Shown: positions 25,783 to 33,674 of the stretch, in pieces
Layout: the number at the start of each line of letters is the position of its first letter
How positions within the stretch are numbered: the stretch's first letter is position 1
Assembly: GCF_022012395.1 (NCBI RefSeq)
Contig: NZ_JAKLTQ010000015.1
Location: 58,201-122,200 of the forward strand
Length of the DNA: 64,000 nucleotides
Direction: 5' to 3'
Source of the DNA: Arthrobacter hankyongi
Lineage (GTDB): Bacteria; Actinomycetota; Actinomycetes; Actinomycetales; Micrococcaceae
Program-made: the position numbers and the translations under genes
The notes under the pieces: model-generated
Told to the model about the DNA's origin: nothing
The model's input: the letters and a program-made list of their open reading frames with translations, nothing else
Database searches by the model: none

Positions 25783-26475
25783 ATGGACGATTCCGCGGTG
25801 GAGGCCGCCGGCCTGCCGGCCGGGCACGATTTTCCGACCCTGTGGCTGATGCGCCACGGTGAGACCGAGTGGTCCCGCAGCGGCCAGTACACCGGCCTGA
25901 CGGACCTGGAGCTGACCCCGGCGGGGGAGCAGCAGGCGGTCGCGGCGGGCCGGAAGCTGGCGGGTATCAGCTTCGACACTGTGCTGACGTCCCCGCTTCG
26001 CCGGGCCCGGCGGAGCGCCGAGCTGGCCGGCTTTCCCGGTGCCGAGGTGGTTCCGTTCGCCCACGAGTGGGACTACGGGGATTATGAGGGCATCAGCAGC
26101 GCGGCGATCCGGGCGAAGGACCCGTCCTACCTGATCTGGACGCACGGCGTCCCCGGCGGCGAGACCATCGCGCAGGTCGCCGGCCGGGCGGACCGGGTCA
26201 TTGCCAGGGTGCTGGAGGGTTCCTCCGGCCCGCGCCCGGCGGCCCCGGAGGGCGCGGCCGCCGCCCCGCCGGATCCGTCCGTACCCGGCTCGGCGCCCGC
26301 GCCGCAGCAGCGCAACGTGCTGCTTGTGGCGCACGGGCATTTCCTGCGCATCCTGGCCGCCCGCTGGCTGCGGCTGGAACCGGTGGAAGGCCGGCATTTC
26401 GTCCTGGGCACGGCGGCGGTCTGCTCGCTGGGCTGGGACAAGCGTACGCCGGCGATCACGGGTTGGAACGTCTAA
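25783..26475 (+). CDS. Histidine phosphatase family protein
   Basis: A 230-aa phosphoglycerate-mutase-like phosphatase. The catalytic histidine lies in LMRHGETEWS (R24-H25-G26), the second histidine in VAHGHFLR near the C-terminus, and SPLRRARRSAE supplies the phosphate-binding arginines. An insertion of about 45 Pro/Ala-rich residues precedes the last motif. It starts five bases after the pcnA stop, so the two are probably co-transcribed. The substrate is unknown. Confidence 0.9.
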   Translation: MDDSAVEAAGLPAGHDFPTLWLMRHGETEWSRSGQYTGLTDLELTPAGEQQAVAAGRKLAGISFDTVLTSPLRRARRSAELAGFPGAEVVPFAHEWDYGDYEGISSAAIRAKDPSYLIWTHGVPGGETIAQVAGRADRVIARVLEGSSGPRPAAPEGAAAAPPDPSVPGSAPAPQQRNVLLVAHGHFLRILAARWLRLEPVEGRHFVLGTAAVCSLGWDKRTPAITGWNV

Positions 26476-26544
26476 GCAACCATTGTGTTCGCCCCCGGCG
26501 GCCGGTAGCCTCGGAGCCGGATTTCCGTACCGAAGGGGGCAGGT

Positions 26545-27201
26545 ATGAACCGGTTCACCGTTCTGTTGGCAGCGATGCTGGCCTTTGCCGGGACCGTGCC
26601 GGCAGCGGCCGTGGCGGCACCGGCCGACTACGACATCGACACGGCCTCGAGCCTGCAGGTGGTGGTCAACAAGCAGCGCCCGCTGAATCCGGCCACCTAT
26701 GTTCCTTCGTCGCTGGTCCGGGTGACCGGCCTCAAGGTCCGCTCCGAGGCCGCCGATGCGTTCAAGAGGCTGGCCCGGGCCGCCAAGGCCGACGGCGTGA
26801 CCGTCACCTTGGTCAGCGGCTACCGATCCTACGCCCAGCAGGAAAGCCTGTACAACGACTATGTCCGGCAGTACGGCCAGGCGACGGCGGATACCCTGTC
26901 CGCCCGGCCGGGCTTCAGCGAGCACCAGACCGGGCTGGCCGTGGACATCGGCAACCCCAACGGTGCCTGTGCCCTGGCGGCCTGCTTCGCCAGCACGCCC
27001 GCCGGCCGCTGGGCCGCTGACCATGCCGATGAGTACGGGTTCGTCATCCGCTATCCGGAAGGATCCGGCGGGATCACCGGCTACACCTACGAACCGTGGC
27101 ACCTGCGCTACGTGGGAACGGCGGCCCTGGCCGCCGAGATCGAGGCCGCGGCCACGATGGAGCAGTACTTCGGCCTGCCGCCGGCCCCGGACTATAACTG
27201 A
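26545..27201 (+). CDS. Secreted VanY-type D-alanyl-D-alanine carboxypeptidase
   Basis: A 218-aa M15B metallopeptidase that trims D-Ala from peptidoglycan. Residues 1-25 are a signal peptide (cleavage near AVAAPA). SGYRSY is at 91-96; the zinc site is H127 and D134 in SEHQTGLAVDIG plus H186 in EPWHLR. The gene stands alone after the phosphatase gene and fits the cell-wall theme of the region. Confidence 0.92.
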   Translation: MNRFTVLLAAMLAFAGTVPAAAVAAPADYDIDTASSLQVVVNKQRPLNPATYVPSSLVRVTGLKVRSEAADAFKRLARAAKADGVTVTLVSGYRSYAQQESLYNDYVRQYGQATADTLSARPGFSEHQTGLAVDIGNPNGACALAACFASTPAGRWAADHADEYGFVIRYPEGSGGITGYTYEPWHLRYVGTAALAAEIEAAATMEQYFGLPPAPDYN

Positions 27202-27322
27202 CCGGGCCGGAACAGTGTCCGGATCCAGCGCCCACAATGCCGCCGGGGGCTGGTAGCTTGTCCCTAGGCGGCCGGAAGCACGCCGCCCAGGCCGGGCCAG
27301 CAGCCCACGGAGGAGGACAAGG

Positions 27323-29011
27323 ATGTCTGAGCCAGCACCCCTGACAGATCTGGAAATAGCCCGCCGTGCCACGCTGCAGCCGATCGCCGAGATTGCCCGG
27401 GCCGCCGGCATCCCCGAGGAAGCGGTGGACTTCTACGGCCGCTACAAGGCCAAAATCGATCCGGCCCGGCTGGCCCCGGAACAGTCCGAACCACGCGGCA
27501 AAGTGGTCCTGGTCAGCGCGATGTCCCCGACCCCGGCGGGGGAGGGCAAGTCCACGGTGACCGTCGGCCTGGGCGACGCGCTGGCCCGGGCCGGGCACCG
27601 CACCATGATCGCGCTGCGCGAGCCGTCCCTGGGCCCGATCCTGGGCATGAAGGGCGGTGCCACCGGCGGCGGCTACTCCCAGGTGCTGCCGATGGACGAG
27701 ATCAACCTGCATTTCACCGGCGACTTCCACGCGATCACCTCGGCCAACAACGCGCTGATGGCGCTGGTGGACAACCACCTCTACCAGGGCAACGAGCTGG
27801 GCATCGACCCGCGCCGGATCACGTTCAAGCGCGTCATCGACATGAACGACCGCGCCCTGCGGCAGATCGTGCTCGGCCTGGGCGGACCCGCGCAGGGCGT
27901 GCCGCGCGAGAGCGGCTTCGACATCACCGTTGCCTCCGAGATCATGGCGGTCTTCTGCCTGGCCCGGGACCTGAAGGACCTGAAGCAGCGGATCGCGCGG
28001 ATCACGTTCGGCTACACCTACGGCCGCCGGCCCGTCACGGTCGGCGAACTCGGCGTCGAGGGTGCGCTGACGATGCTGCTCAAGGACGCGATCCGGCCGA
28101 ACCTGGTCCAGACCATCGCCGGCACCCCGGCCCTGGTGCACGGCGGGCCGTTCGCGAACATCGCGCACGGCTGCAACTCCGTGATCGCCACCCAGACGGC
28201 GCGGCGGCTGGCGGACATCGTGGTCACCGAGGCGGGTTTCGGATCCGACCTGGGCGCGGAAAAATTCATGGACATCAAGGCTCGGTCGGCAGGCTTCGCG
28301 CCGTCGGCCATCGTCATTGTCGCCACTGTCCGGGCGCTGAAGATGCACGGCGGGGTGCCCAAGGACCGCCTCGCCGAACCGGACCTGGCTGCCCTGCAGG
28401 CGGGGGCGGCGAACCTGGAGCGGCACGTGCACAATGCGGCCAAGTTCGGCCTGGCCCCGGTGGTGGCGGTGAACAGGTTCGCCACGGACACCCGGCAGGA
28501 GCTGGACTGGGTGCTGGCGTGGTGCCAGGACCGGGGGATCGAGGCCGCGGTGACGGATGTGTGGGCCCACGGCGGGGGAGGGCCCGGCGGCGACGAGCTG
28601 GCCGCCAAGGTGGCCGCCGTGATCGAAGGGCCGCAGCACTTTGCCCCGCTGTACGATCTGGACCTGACGGTGGAAAAGAAGATCGAGACCATTGCGCAGC
28701 AGATCTACGGGGCGGACCATGTCGAATTCTCCGCTCCGGCCCGGAAGCAGCTGGCGGAGATCGAGGCCAACGGCCTGAACCGGCTGCCGGTGTGCATGGC
28801 CAAGACGCAGTACTCCTTCACCGACGACGCCGCCGTGCTGGGCGCACCGAGCGGTTTCACCATCCGGGTGCGCGAACTGATCCCCAGGACCGGGGCCGGG
28901 TTCATCGTGGCCCTGACCGGAGCGGTCATGACCATGCCGGGGCTGCCGAAGGAACCGGCGGCGATGCGGATGGACGTGGACGACGACGGGCAGATCACCG
29001 GCCTGTTCTGA
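27323..29011 (+). CDS. fhs: Formate--tetrahydrofolate ligase
   Basis: A 562-aa enzyme that uses ATP to join formate to tetrahydrofolate, supplying 10-formyl-THF for one-carbon metabolism. The nucleotide loop TPAGEGKST is at 70-78, followed by [21 protein letters not shown] and [13 protein letters not shown], both highly conserved. The ATG has a GGAGGA site about nine bases upstream. The length is normal for the family. Confidence 0.97.
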   Translation: MSEPAPLTDLEIARRATLQPIAEIARAAGIPEEAVDFYGRYKAKIDPARLAPEQSEPRGKVVLVSAMSPTPAGEGKSTVTVGLGDALARAGHRTMIALREPSLGPILGMKGGATGGGYSQVLPMDEINLHFTGDFHAITSANNALMALVDNHLYQGNELGIDPRRITFKRVIDMNDRALRQIVLGLGGPAQGVPRESGFDITVASEIMAVFCLARDLKDLKQRIARITFGYTYGRRPVTVGELGVEGALTMLLKDAIRPNLVQTIAGTPALVHGGPFANIAHGCNSVIATQTARRLADIVVTEAGFGSDLGAEKFMDIKARSAGFAPSAIVIVATVRALKMHGGVPKDRLAEPDLAALQAGAANLERHVHNAAKFGLAPVVAVNRFATDTRQELDWVLAWCQDRGIEAAVTDVWAHGGGGPGGDELAAKVAAVIEGPQHFAPLYDLDLTVEKKIETIAQQIYGADHVEFSAPARKQLAEIEANGLNRLPVCMAKTQYSFTDDAAVLGAPSGFTIRVRELIPRTGAGFIVALTGAVMTMPGLPKEPAAMRMDVDDDGQITGLF

Positions 29012-29103
29012 CCGGCCCGCCTGCTCCGCCCGTCCGGTTACTTTGCCCGCCACGCTTCTCTCGCAGAGGTATGCGGGGGATCAGGAGGGGTGCGCGGGCC
29101 GGG

Positions 29104-29592
29104 TCAGGGAATGGGTGCGGTGACCGGCTGCGTGTTCCTGCGGGCCAGGCTGCGGGCGGTCAGGAAGAGCGCCGCCGAGCTGGTCAGGATCAGCGCCGCG
29201 GCGAAGGCCAGCGTGGCCGGCTCCTCGGAGAGCAGCAGCGGAATCCTGCGGCCGGGGACCAGCGCGGCGAAGGCGAAGGCAATGACCGTGCCGATATAGG
29301 CGCCCACCATGTTGCCGCGGTGGCTGTCGATCCGGCGCCGGATGGCCGAGACGAGGCCGAGGGTGACGGTGAGCAGCGTGAAGACGGAGAGCCCGTGCAG
29401 CCAGGTGAAGCCGCCGTCGCCCTGGATCCAGAAACTGGTGAGGCACAGGTAGTACATCGCGCCCACCCAGGTGTAGCCGACGATCTTGTGGGCCCGGTCC
29501 CGTTTCCGCCGGAAGATGTTCGCCGGGCCCAGCACGACGACGTATCCGGCGGCGATGGCGTGGGTGGCGATCAGCCAGTTCCAATGCTCCAT
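29104..29592 (-). CDS. DUF2306-type membrane protein
   Basis: A 162-aa protein with four membrane helices, matching the DUF2306 family (HAIAAGYVVVLGPANIFRRKR then HKIVGYTWVGAMYYLCLTS). The histidines at the helix ends are conserved in the family and may bind a cofactor, but its function is unknown. It is divergent from a MerR regulator across 71 bases with a clear dyad, so it is very likely the target of that regulator. Confidence 0.82.
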   Translation of the reverse strand: MEHWNWLIATHAIAAGYVVVLGPANIFRRKRDRAHKIVGYTWVGAMYYLCLTSFWIQGDGGFTWLHGLSVFTLLTVTLGLVSAIRRRIDSHRGNMVGAYIGTVIAFAFAALVPGRRIPLLLSEEPATLAFAAALILTSSAALFLTARSLARRNTQPVTAPIP

Positions 29593-29599
29593 ACGGATA

Positions 29600-29616
29600 G
29601 GATAGTGTAACTATCC
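29600..29616. promoter_or_regulatory. Dyad operator between the DUF2306 and merR-type genes
   Basis: GGATAGT-GTA-ACTATCC is a perfect inverted repeat with 7-base arms and a 3-base spacer, placed in the 71-base divergent gap. The dyad symmetry and position fit a MerR-family operator. Further TAC/TAT-rich sequence around it could supply overlapping promoters. Confidence 0.6.
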
Positions 29617-29663
29617 CATATGGTCCATGTTGTCGACGGGCCGCGGAACGCGAGGAGGCGGCC

Positions 29664-30263
29664 GTGCAGCTGAAGGAACTGAGCAGCCGCAGCGGCGTGT
29701 CCGGCGCGAGCATCAAGTTCTATCTGCGCGAAGGGCTGCTGCCGCCGGGCAGTACGGCCGCATCGCCGCGCGCCGACTACGGCGAGGGGCACCTGCGGCG
29801 GCTGGAACTGATCAAGACGCTGCGCAAGGTGGTCAGGCTGGGGCTGGACCAGATCAAGGCCGTCACTGCCGGCATCGAGGATCCCGGGCTGGACGACGTG
29901 GCGCTGATGGGCCGGGTCCAGGCCCTGGTGCTGGACCTGGCGGAGGAACCGGTCCCGGACCACCCGCTGCTGGCCGGGCTGGTTGGCAGCGGACGGTGGA
30001 CGGACGCGCCCTCCCAGGCGCGCAACTCGCTGAACCTGCTGCTGTACCGGATGGACGAACTCGGCGTGCCCGCCGACGCCGCGGTGCTGGCCGCCTACGC
30101 GCAGGCGGTGGACCAGGTGGCGGCGCTGGACATCGGCAGCGTGGAGCAGGCCGGCAGCCGGGACGACCTGGCGGCGGCCGTGGCGGTGGGCACGCACCTG
30201 TACAGCCAGCTGCTGCTGAAGATGCTCGCCGTGGCGCAGGCCTCCCGGGCGATGCGCGGCTAG
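29664..30263 (+). CDS. MerR family transcriptional regulator
   Basis: A 199-aa regulator with an N-terminal MerR helix-turn-helix (LKELSSRSGVSGASIKFYLREGLLP) and a larger than usual C-terminal effector region with helices rich in Ala and Leu. There is no cysteine cluster, so a metal sensor is unlikely; a small-molecule or redox signal remains open. The GTG start follows a GAGGAGG site. It probably controls the divergent DUF2306 gene and itself. Confidence 0.88.
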   Translation: MQLKELSSRSGVSGASIKFYLREGLLPPGSTAASPRADYGEGHLRRLELIKTLRKVVRLGLDQIKAVTAGIEDPGLDDVALMGRVQALVLDLAEEPVPDHPLLAGLVGSGRWTDAPSQARNSLNLLLYRMDELGVPADAAVLAAYAQAVDQVAALDIGSVEQAGSRDDLAAAVAVGTHLYSQLLLKMLAVAQASRAMRG

Positions 30264-30570
30264 TGGAAGGAACGCGCTCCCTGCCCGCCACCGGGTTTAG
30301 GCCGCAGCCATCGGGGACAGACTGCCCGTTGCAGATGCCGTTGGACATGACGGGATCCGGATTCTCCTTGGTGGGACTCCAGTACGGTTTTGACCGGATC
30401 GCATGGTCAGGTTTGGCCTGCCCAGAACGACTCTGCCAGATTTACCGCCGCGGGCTGAACTCCGCCGTTGTTGCGGTACGCAGGGCCAGGATGGTGTTGA
30501 TTCTCACCGCTCCGCAAGTTGCCGCCGGGGGCGCGGCGTGCGATTTTGGAATGGAGCCCCATTAGGGGTT
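30264..30570. other. Gene-free stretch before the guanidine riboswitch
   Basis: No frame with coding character and no clear repeat. The Gdx promoter must lie in its last part, but I see no convincing -35/-10 pair. Confidence 0.5.
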
Positions 30571-30619
30571 CCCGGACGAGGGTGCCGTACCCGGTGTGCG
30601 ACAAGACGGCATTCAGGAG
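30571..30619 (+). promoter_or_regulatory. Guanidine-III riboswitch (ykkC-III)
   Basis: The bases follow the guanidine-III consensus closely: CCGGACGAGG, then TGCCGTACCCGG, then GACAAGACGGC. P1 is CCGG (30572-30575) with CCGG (30591-30594); the pseudoknot helix is TGCCGT (30583-30588) with ACGGCA (30606-30611). The ribosome site AGGAG (30615-30619) begins four bases after the pseudoknot strand, so ligand binding would act on translation of the Gdx gene seven bases further on. The ligand is guanidinium, from the class and from the downstream exporter. Confidence 0.9.
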
Positions 30620-30625
30620 ATCGTC

Positions 30626-30940
30626 ATGTCGTGGGTTGTTCTTGTTGTTTCCGGTGTCCTTGAGGCCGTGTGGGCCACGGCCTTGGGCAAGTCCGAGGGC
30701 TTCAGCCGCCTGGCCCCATCCATCGTTTTCGTCGTCGCGCTGATCGCAAGCATGGGCGGCCTCGCCTACGCGATGCGGGAGCTTCCCCTCGGCACCTCAT
30801 ATGCGGTGTGGGTCGGTATCGGAGCCGTCCTGACCGTCCTGTACGCCATGGCCACCGGTACAGAATCCGTATCCGTGCTGAAGATCCTGTTCCTGGCCAT
30901 GATCGTTGGTGGCGTCGTCGGACTGAAGGCACTGCATTAG
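30626..30940 (+). CDS. gdx: Guanidinium exporter (SMR family, SugE/Gdx)
   Basis: A 104-aa four-helix small multidrug-resistance protein. The start MSWVVLVVSGVLEAVWATAL holds the essential glutamate (E13) of the Gdx subtype, and GTSYAVWVGIGAV in helix 3 is the Gdx signature. It exports guanidinium in exchange for protons as an antiparallel dimer. A guanidine-III riboswitch lies directly upstream, which confirms the subtype. Confidence 0.96.
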   Translation: MSWVVLVVSGVLEAVWATALGKSEGFSRLAPSIVFVVALIASMGGLAYAMRELPLGTSYAVWVGIGAVLTVLYAMATGTESVSVLKILFLAMIVGGVVGLKALH

Positions 30941-31038
30941 AGACAGTGCGTCCTCTGCTCCACGGGGCGTACCGGTGCAGCCTGGGTCCGTGCGGGCCGG
31001 CCGCTTTGTGGAAGGGGCGCGGGGGCGGCGCCGGAGAT

Positions 31039-31980
31039 TCAGGCCGCGAAGTTTTCAGTGACGGCCAGTCCGCTCGGCGCGAGTTTATGCCGGCGCATGT
31101 CCTGCTCCGCCTGCCGCACCCGGTCCGGCCGGTGGGAGCGGAAGTCGGCGTGCTGGACCCGGCGGAGGAGGCGCAGGGCCTGGCGTGCCGTCACGCGCTC
31201 CGACGGATCTACTGCCGTCATGGCCCCGATAAGGGCAGCCCATCGCCGGCCCAGATCGGCCGGAATATGGGGGCGGCGAAGGGTGCGCGCGAGCATCGAC
31301 TGGATCGCGCCTCCGGGAAACGGCCTGGCACCGGCCAGGCTCTCCAGGAGCACAAGTCCGAGCGCGTAAATGTCTCCTGCCGCTCCCGCGGTGCCGCCGG
31401 CCGCCTGCTCCGGGCTCATGTAGTGGGCCGTCCCGTAGCCGGATGATGTGCAGGGGAGAGCGCGGCTGCTGGCGATGCCGAAATCGGTCAGTTTCGCGTG
31501 CGTCGCAATCCGGCCCTTCGGACCGTGCGGGATCAGGATGTTCGAGGGCTTGATGTCGTGGTGCACGATTCCCCGGCTGTGAATATGTGCCAGGGACATC
31601 AGCAGGCTCTCGGCCCAGGCGGCGACAAGCCGTGGTTCGGCAGGGCCGGAAGACAGGATGTTCTTGAGGGTGGCACCTTCCACGAGCTCCAGGACCGCAT
31701 AGTCAGGCGCGTCCCCCGCGCCGGTATGGTCCGCATAATCCTGGAGGGCCACAATGCCGCTGTGGCGGATCCTGCGCTGGATCAGGACTTCACGGCGCTC
31801 TCCGCCTTCGTTCCACGGCTTGCGGAAGACTTTGAGGGCAACCGGCCTTCCGCCGCGGTTGTCGGCAGCCCGGTAAACGATCGCCTCGGAGCCGCTTCCC
31901 AGGACACCTTCCAGCTGGAATCGTCCGTCAACGACGGCACCTAGTGCCGGCAGCGTTGTCCTTGCTGATCCTGTCGCCAC
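31039..31980 (-). CDS. Soluble serine/threonine protein kinase
   Basis: A 313-aa Hanks-type kinase. It has the glycine loop LGSGSEAIVY (27-36), the ATP lysine K50 in VALK, catalytic D142 in the variant HHDIKPSN (H-H-D instead of HRD), DFG at 166-168, and the APE-like MSPEQAAGG. No membrane helix or PASTA domain follows, so it is cytoplasmic. The GTG at 31980 was chosen because GAGGAG lies eight bases upstream; a longer reading would add 44 low-quality residues. No partner phosphatase is nearby. Confidence 0.9.
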   Translation of the reverse strand: MATGSARTTLPALGAVVDGRFQLEGVLGSGSEAIVYRAADNRGGRPVALKVFRKPWNEGGERREVLIQRRIRHSGIVALQDYADHTGAGDAPDYAVLELVEGATLKNILSSGPAEPRLVAAWAESLLMSLAHIHSRGIVHHDIKPSNILIPHGPKGRIATHAKLTDFGIASSRALPCTSSGYGTAHYMSPEQAAGGTAGAAGDIYALGLVLLESLAGARPFPGGAIQSMLARTLRRPHIPADLGRRWAALIGAMTAVDPSERVTARQALRLLRRVQHADFRSHRPDRVRQAEQDMRRHKLAPSGLAVTENFAA

Positions 31981-32380
31981 GCCATACTCCTCTGCGTTTC
32001 GATCGATGAAAATGTCCGGATCTGTACCCGGATGACTGCGGTGCGCCGGGGAACTGGGCGGCCGCCGCAACGACCCCGGCGGGCCGATCGGATACATGCG
32101 CTCGGGCCGCACATCCGGGTCAACGGTAAACCAGGTGCATGCATATGCATTTATACTAGCTTATTTAGTTGAGACGTCAACTTTATTGGCGCCCGGCGAA
32201 GGTGGCATCTGGGCGTCATGCCCGACATGCACAGCTAGGGAAGCGCGGGTAAGTGCAGAAGTGCTGACGCTGCCGGTTCGACTTCAATACGGCAGCGTCA
32301 AGACCGGGGTTGCGAAAAATAGGCAGCTTCTCGACATCCGCGACGGTGTGAGGATTCCCTTGGCCGGAGCCGCGGGGCGG
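31981..32380. other. Gene-free stretch upstream of the kinase gene
   Basis: No convincing gene. It contains the AT-rich promoter-like block 32145-32181 (described separately); the rest, 32190-32380, shows no repeat or motif. Confidence 0.5.
32145..32181 (-). promoter_or_regulatory. AT-rich promoter block with ATGCATTTA and GTTGA-N4-TCAAC
   Basis: ATGCATTTA (32145-32153) and the dyad GTTGAGACGTCAAC (32168-32181) lie 23 bases apart. Read leftwards, TTGACG and TAGTAT form a usable promoter (16-base spacer) towards the kinase gene. An almost identical arrangement lies at 36505-36542 before the SDR gene, so both may be bound by one regulator. Confidence 0.5.
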
Positions 32381-32722
32381 TCAGGGCTTCTTGTTCAGTG
32401 CCAGATTCTCCGATGCCCATTGCCCCAGCTGCTGGAGCACCGGCAGGAGCTGTTCACCGCTTGAGGTGAGCGCGTATGTGACCGTCACGGGCGGCCCGGG
32501 ATCCACGCTGCGCGAGAGCAGCATCGCGTCGGTCAGTTCGGCGAGCCGATCCGAGAGCACGGCGTCGCTGATGCCCCCCACGGTGCGGCGCAGGGCGGTG
32601 AAGGACGCCGGGCCACCGCCGAGCGCGTCGATGATCATCCCGTTCCACCGCTTGCCCAGGATCGAGAAGGCAAGGCTGACCGCGGCGTCGCATGCGTGCG
32701 GCTCGTGCTGCCCTGTACTCAT
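32381..32722 (-). CDS. HxlR family transcriptional regulator
   Basis: A 113-aa winged-helix regulator (CDAAVSLAFSILGKRWNGMI then RRTVGGISDAVLSDRLAEL), the normal length for HxlR proteins. The single cysteine C11 sits where HxlR-type redox or aldehyde sensors such as YodB and HypR carry theirs. It is divergent from an azoreductase gene, the classic target of such sensors. Confidence 0.9.
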   Translation of the reverse strand: MSTGQHEPHACDAAVSLAFSILGKRWNGMIIDALGGGPASFTALRRTVGGISDAVLSDRLAELTDAMLLSRSVDPGPPVTVTYALTSSGEQLLPVLQQLGQWASENLALNKKP

Positions 32723-32767
32723 GCATCGATTCTACCGTGCTAGAGTCTGCATAGTCGCTCGGAAAAT

Positions 32768-32780
32768 AAGAGTGACTCTT
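32768..32780. promoter_or_regulatory. Candidate HxlR operator
   Basis: AAGAGTGACTCTT is a perfect 13-bp palindrome in the 78-base divergent gap between the hxlR-type and azoreductase genes, just upstream of the azoreductase ribosome site. The position fits repression of the azoreductase gene. Confidence 0.5.
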
Positions 32781-32800
32781 GAAAATTGATTGGAGTTGAC

Positions 32801-33460
32801 GTGACACTGTTCCGCCTGGATGCCAGCATCCTCCCCGCGACGTCTGCCAGCCGTGCCCTCGGCGACCTCGTCGAGGAGGAATGGACGACCGCCCATCCCG
32901 ATTCGGCCGTGACGCGCCGCGACCTTGCGGCGGATCCCGTCCCGTCCGCAGCGTGGCAGAACGCGGTCACCGCAGGCTTTGCCGCCGAGCCGGACCGCAC
33001 CGACGCCCAGCGCGATGCGGTCGCGCTGGCCGCCGCCCTCGCCGATGAACTCGTGAATGCAGACGCGCTGCTGTTTACGGTTCCGCTGTACAACTTCGGG
33101 GTGTCCCAGCACTTCAAGACCTGGTTCGACCTCGCCTTCACCGATCCGCGCACCAATCCCGAGGGCACGGCGCTGCGCGGCAAGCCCGCCACCCTGGTCA
33201 CCGTGCTGGGCGGAAACTACGATGCCGGCACCCCCAAGGAGGGCTGGGACCACTCGACCGCGTGGCTTCGCCGCGTGCTCGAGGACGTGTGGGGGCTCGA
33301 CCTTCGCGTCGTCCAGCGCCCGTTCACGCTCGTCGGCGTGAACCCTGCCCTCGATGCATTCAGGGACATGGCCGCAGCGCTCAAGGACGAAGCCGAGGCG
33401 GCCGCCCGCCGGTCCGGGCGGGAGATGGCGGAGCTCCGCAGCAAGCAGCCCGCGGCCTGA
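32801..33460 (+). CDS. FMN-dependent NADH azoreductase (AzoR-like)
   Basis: A 219-aa flavodoxin-fold reductase of quinones or azo compounds. The N-terminal FRLDASILPATSASRALG binds FMN phosphate, and VPLYNFGVSQHFKTWFD is the AzoR signature. The GTG at 32801 has GGAG five bases upstream. It is probably induced by electrophiles or quinones through the divergent HxlR regulator. Confidence 0.92.
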   Translation: MTLFRLDASILPATSASRALGDLVEEEWTTAHPDSAVTRRDLAADPVPSAAWQNAVTAGFAAEPDRTDAQRDAVALAAALADELVNADALLFTVPLYNFGVSQHFKTWFDLAFTDPRTNPEGTALRGKPATLVTVLGGNYDAGTPKEGWDHSTAWLRRVLEDVWGLDLRVVQRPFTLVGVNPALDAFRDMAAALKDEAEAAARRSGREMAELRSKQPAA

Positions 33461-33480
33461 CCATCGCTTCCACAAGGAGC

Positions 33481-33521
33481 GGCAACGGCGCCCACCACCA
33501 GCGGTGATGGGCGCCGTTGCC
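33481..33521 (+). terminator. Hairpin terminator after the azoreductase gene
   Basis: GGCAACGGCGCCCA pairs exactly with 33508-33521 to give a 14-bp stem; CACC/GGTG can extend pairing into the loop. It begins 21 bases after the stop. No T-run. Confidence 0.7.
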
Positions 33522-33674
33522 ACGTCCGGCCGGTTCCTTGAAGAGATCCTGGAGGGGAACAAGCACGCCGCCGCCGGGTTCCGGAGATGGGCCCGGGCCT
33601 GTTTCCGACGTAACCGCTGTTGTGCGGGTGACCTCCACCGCCGCCTCGACGGTCGAGGTCACCAACTGAAATGC

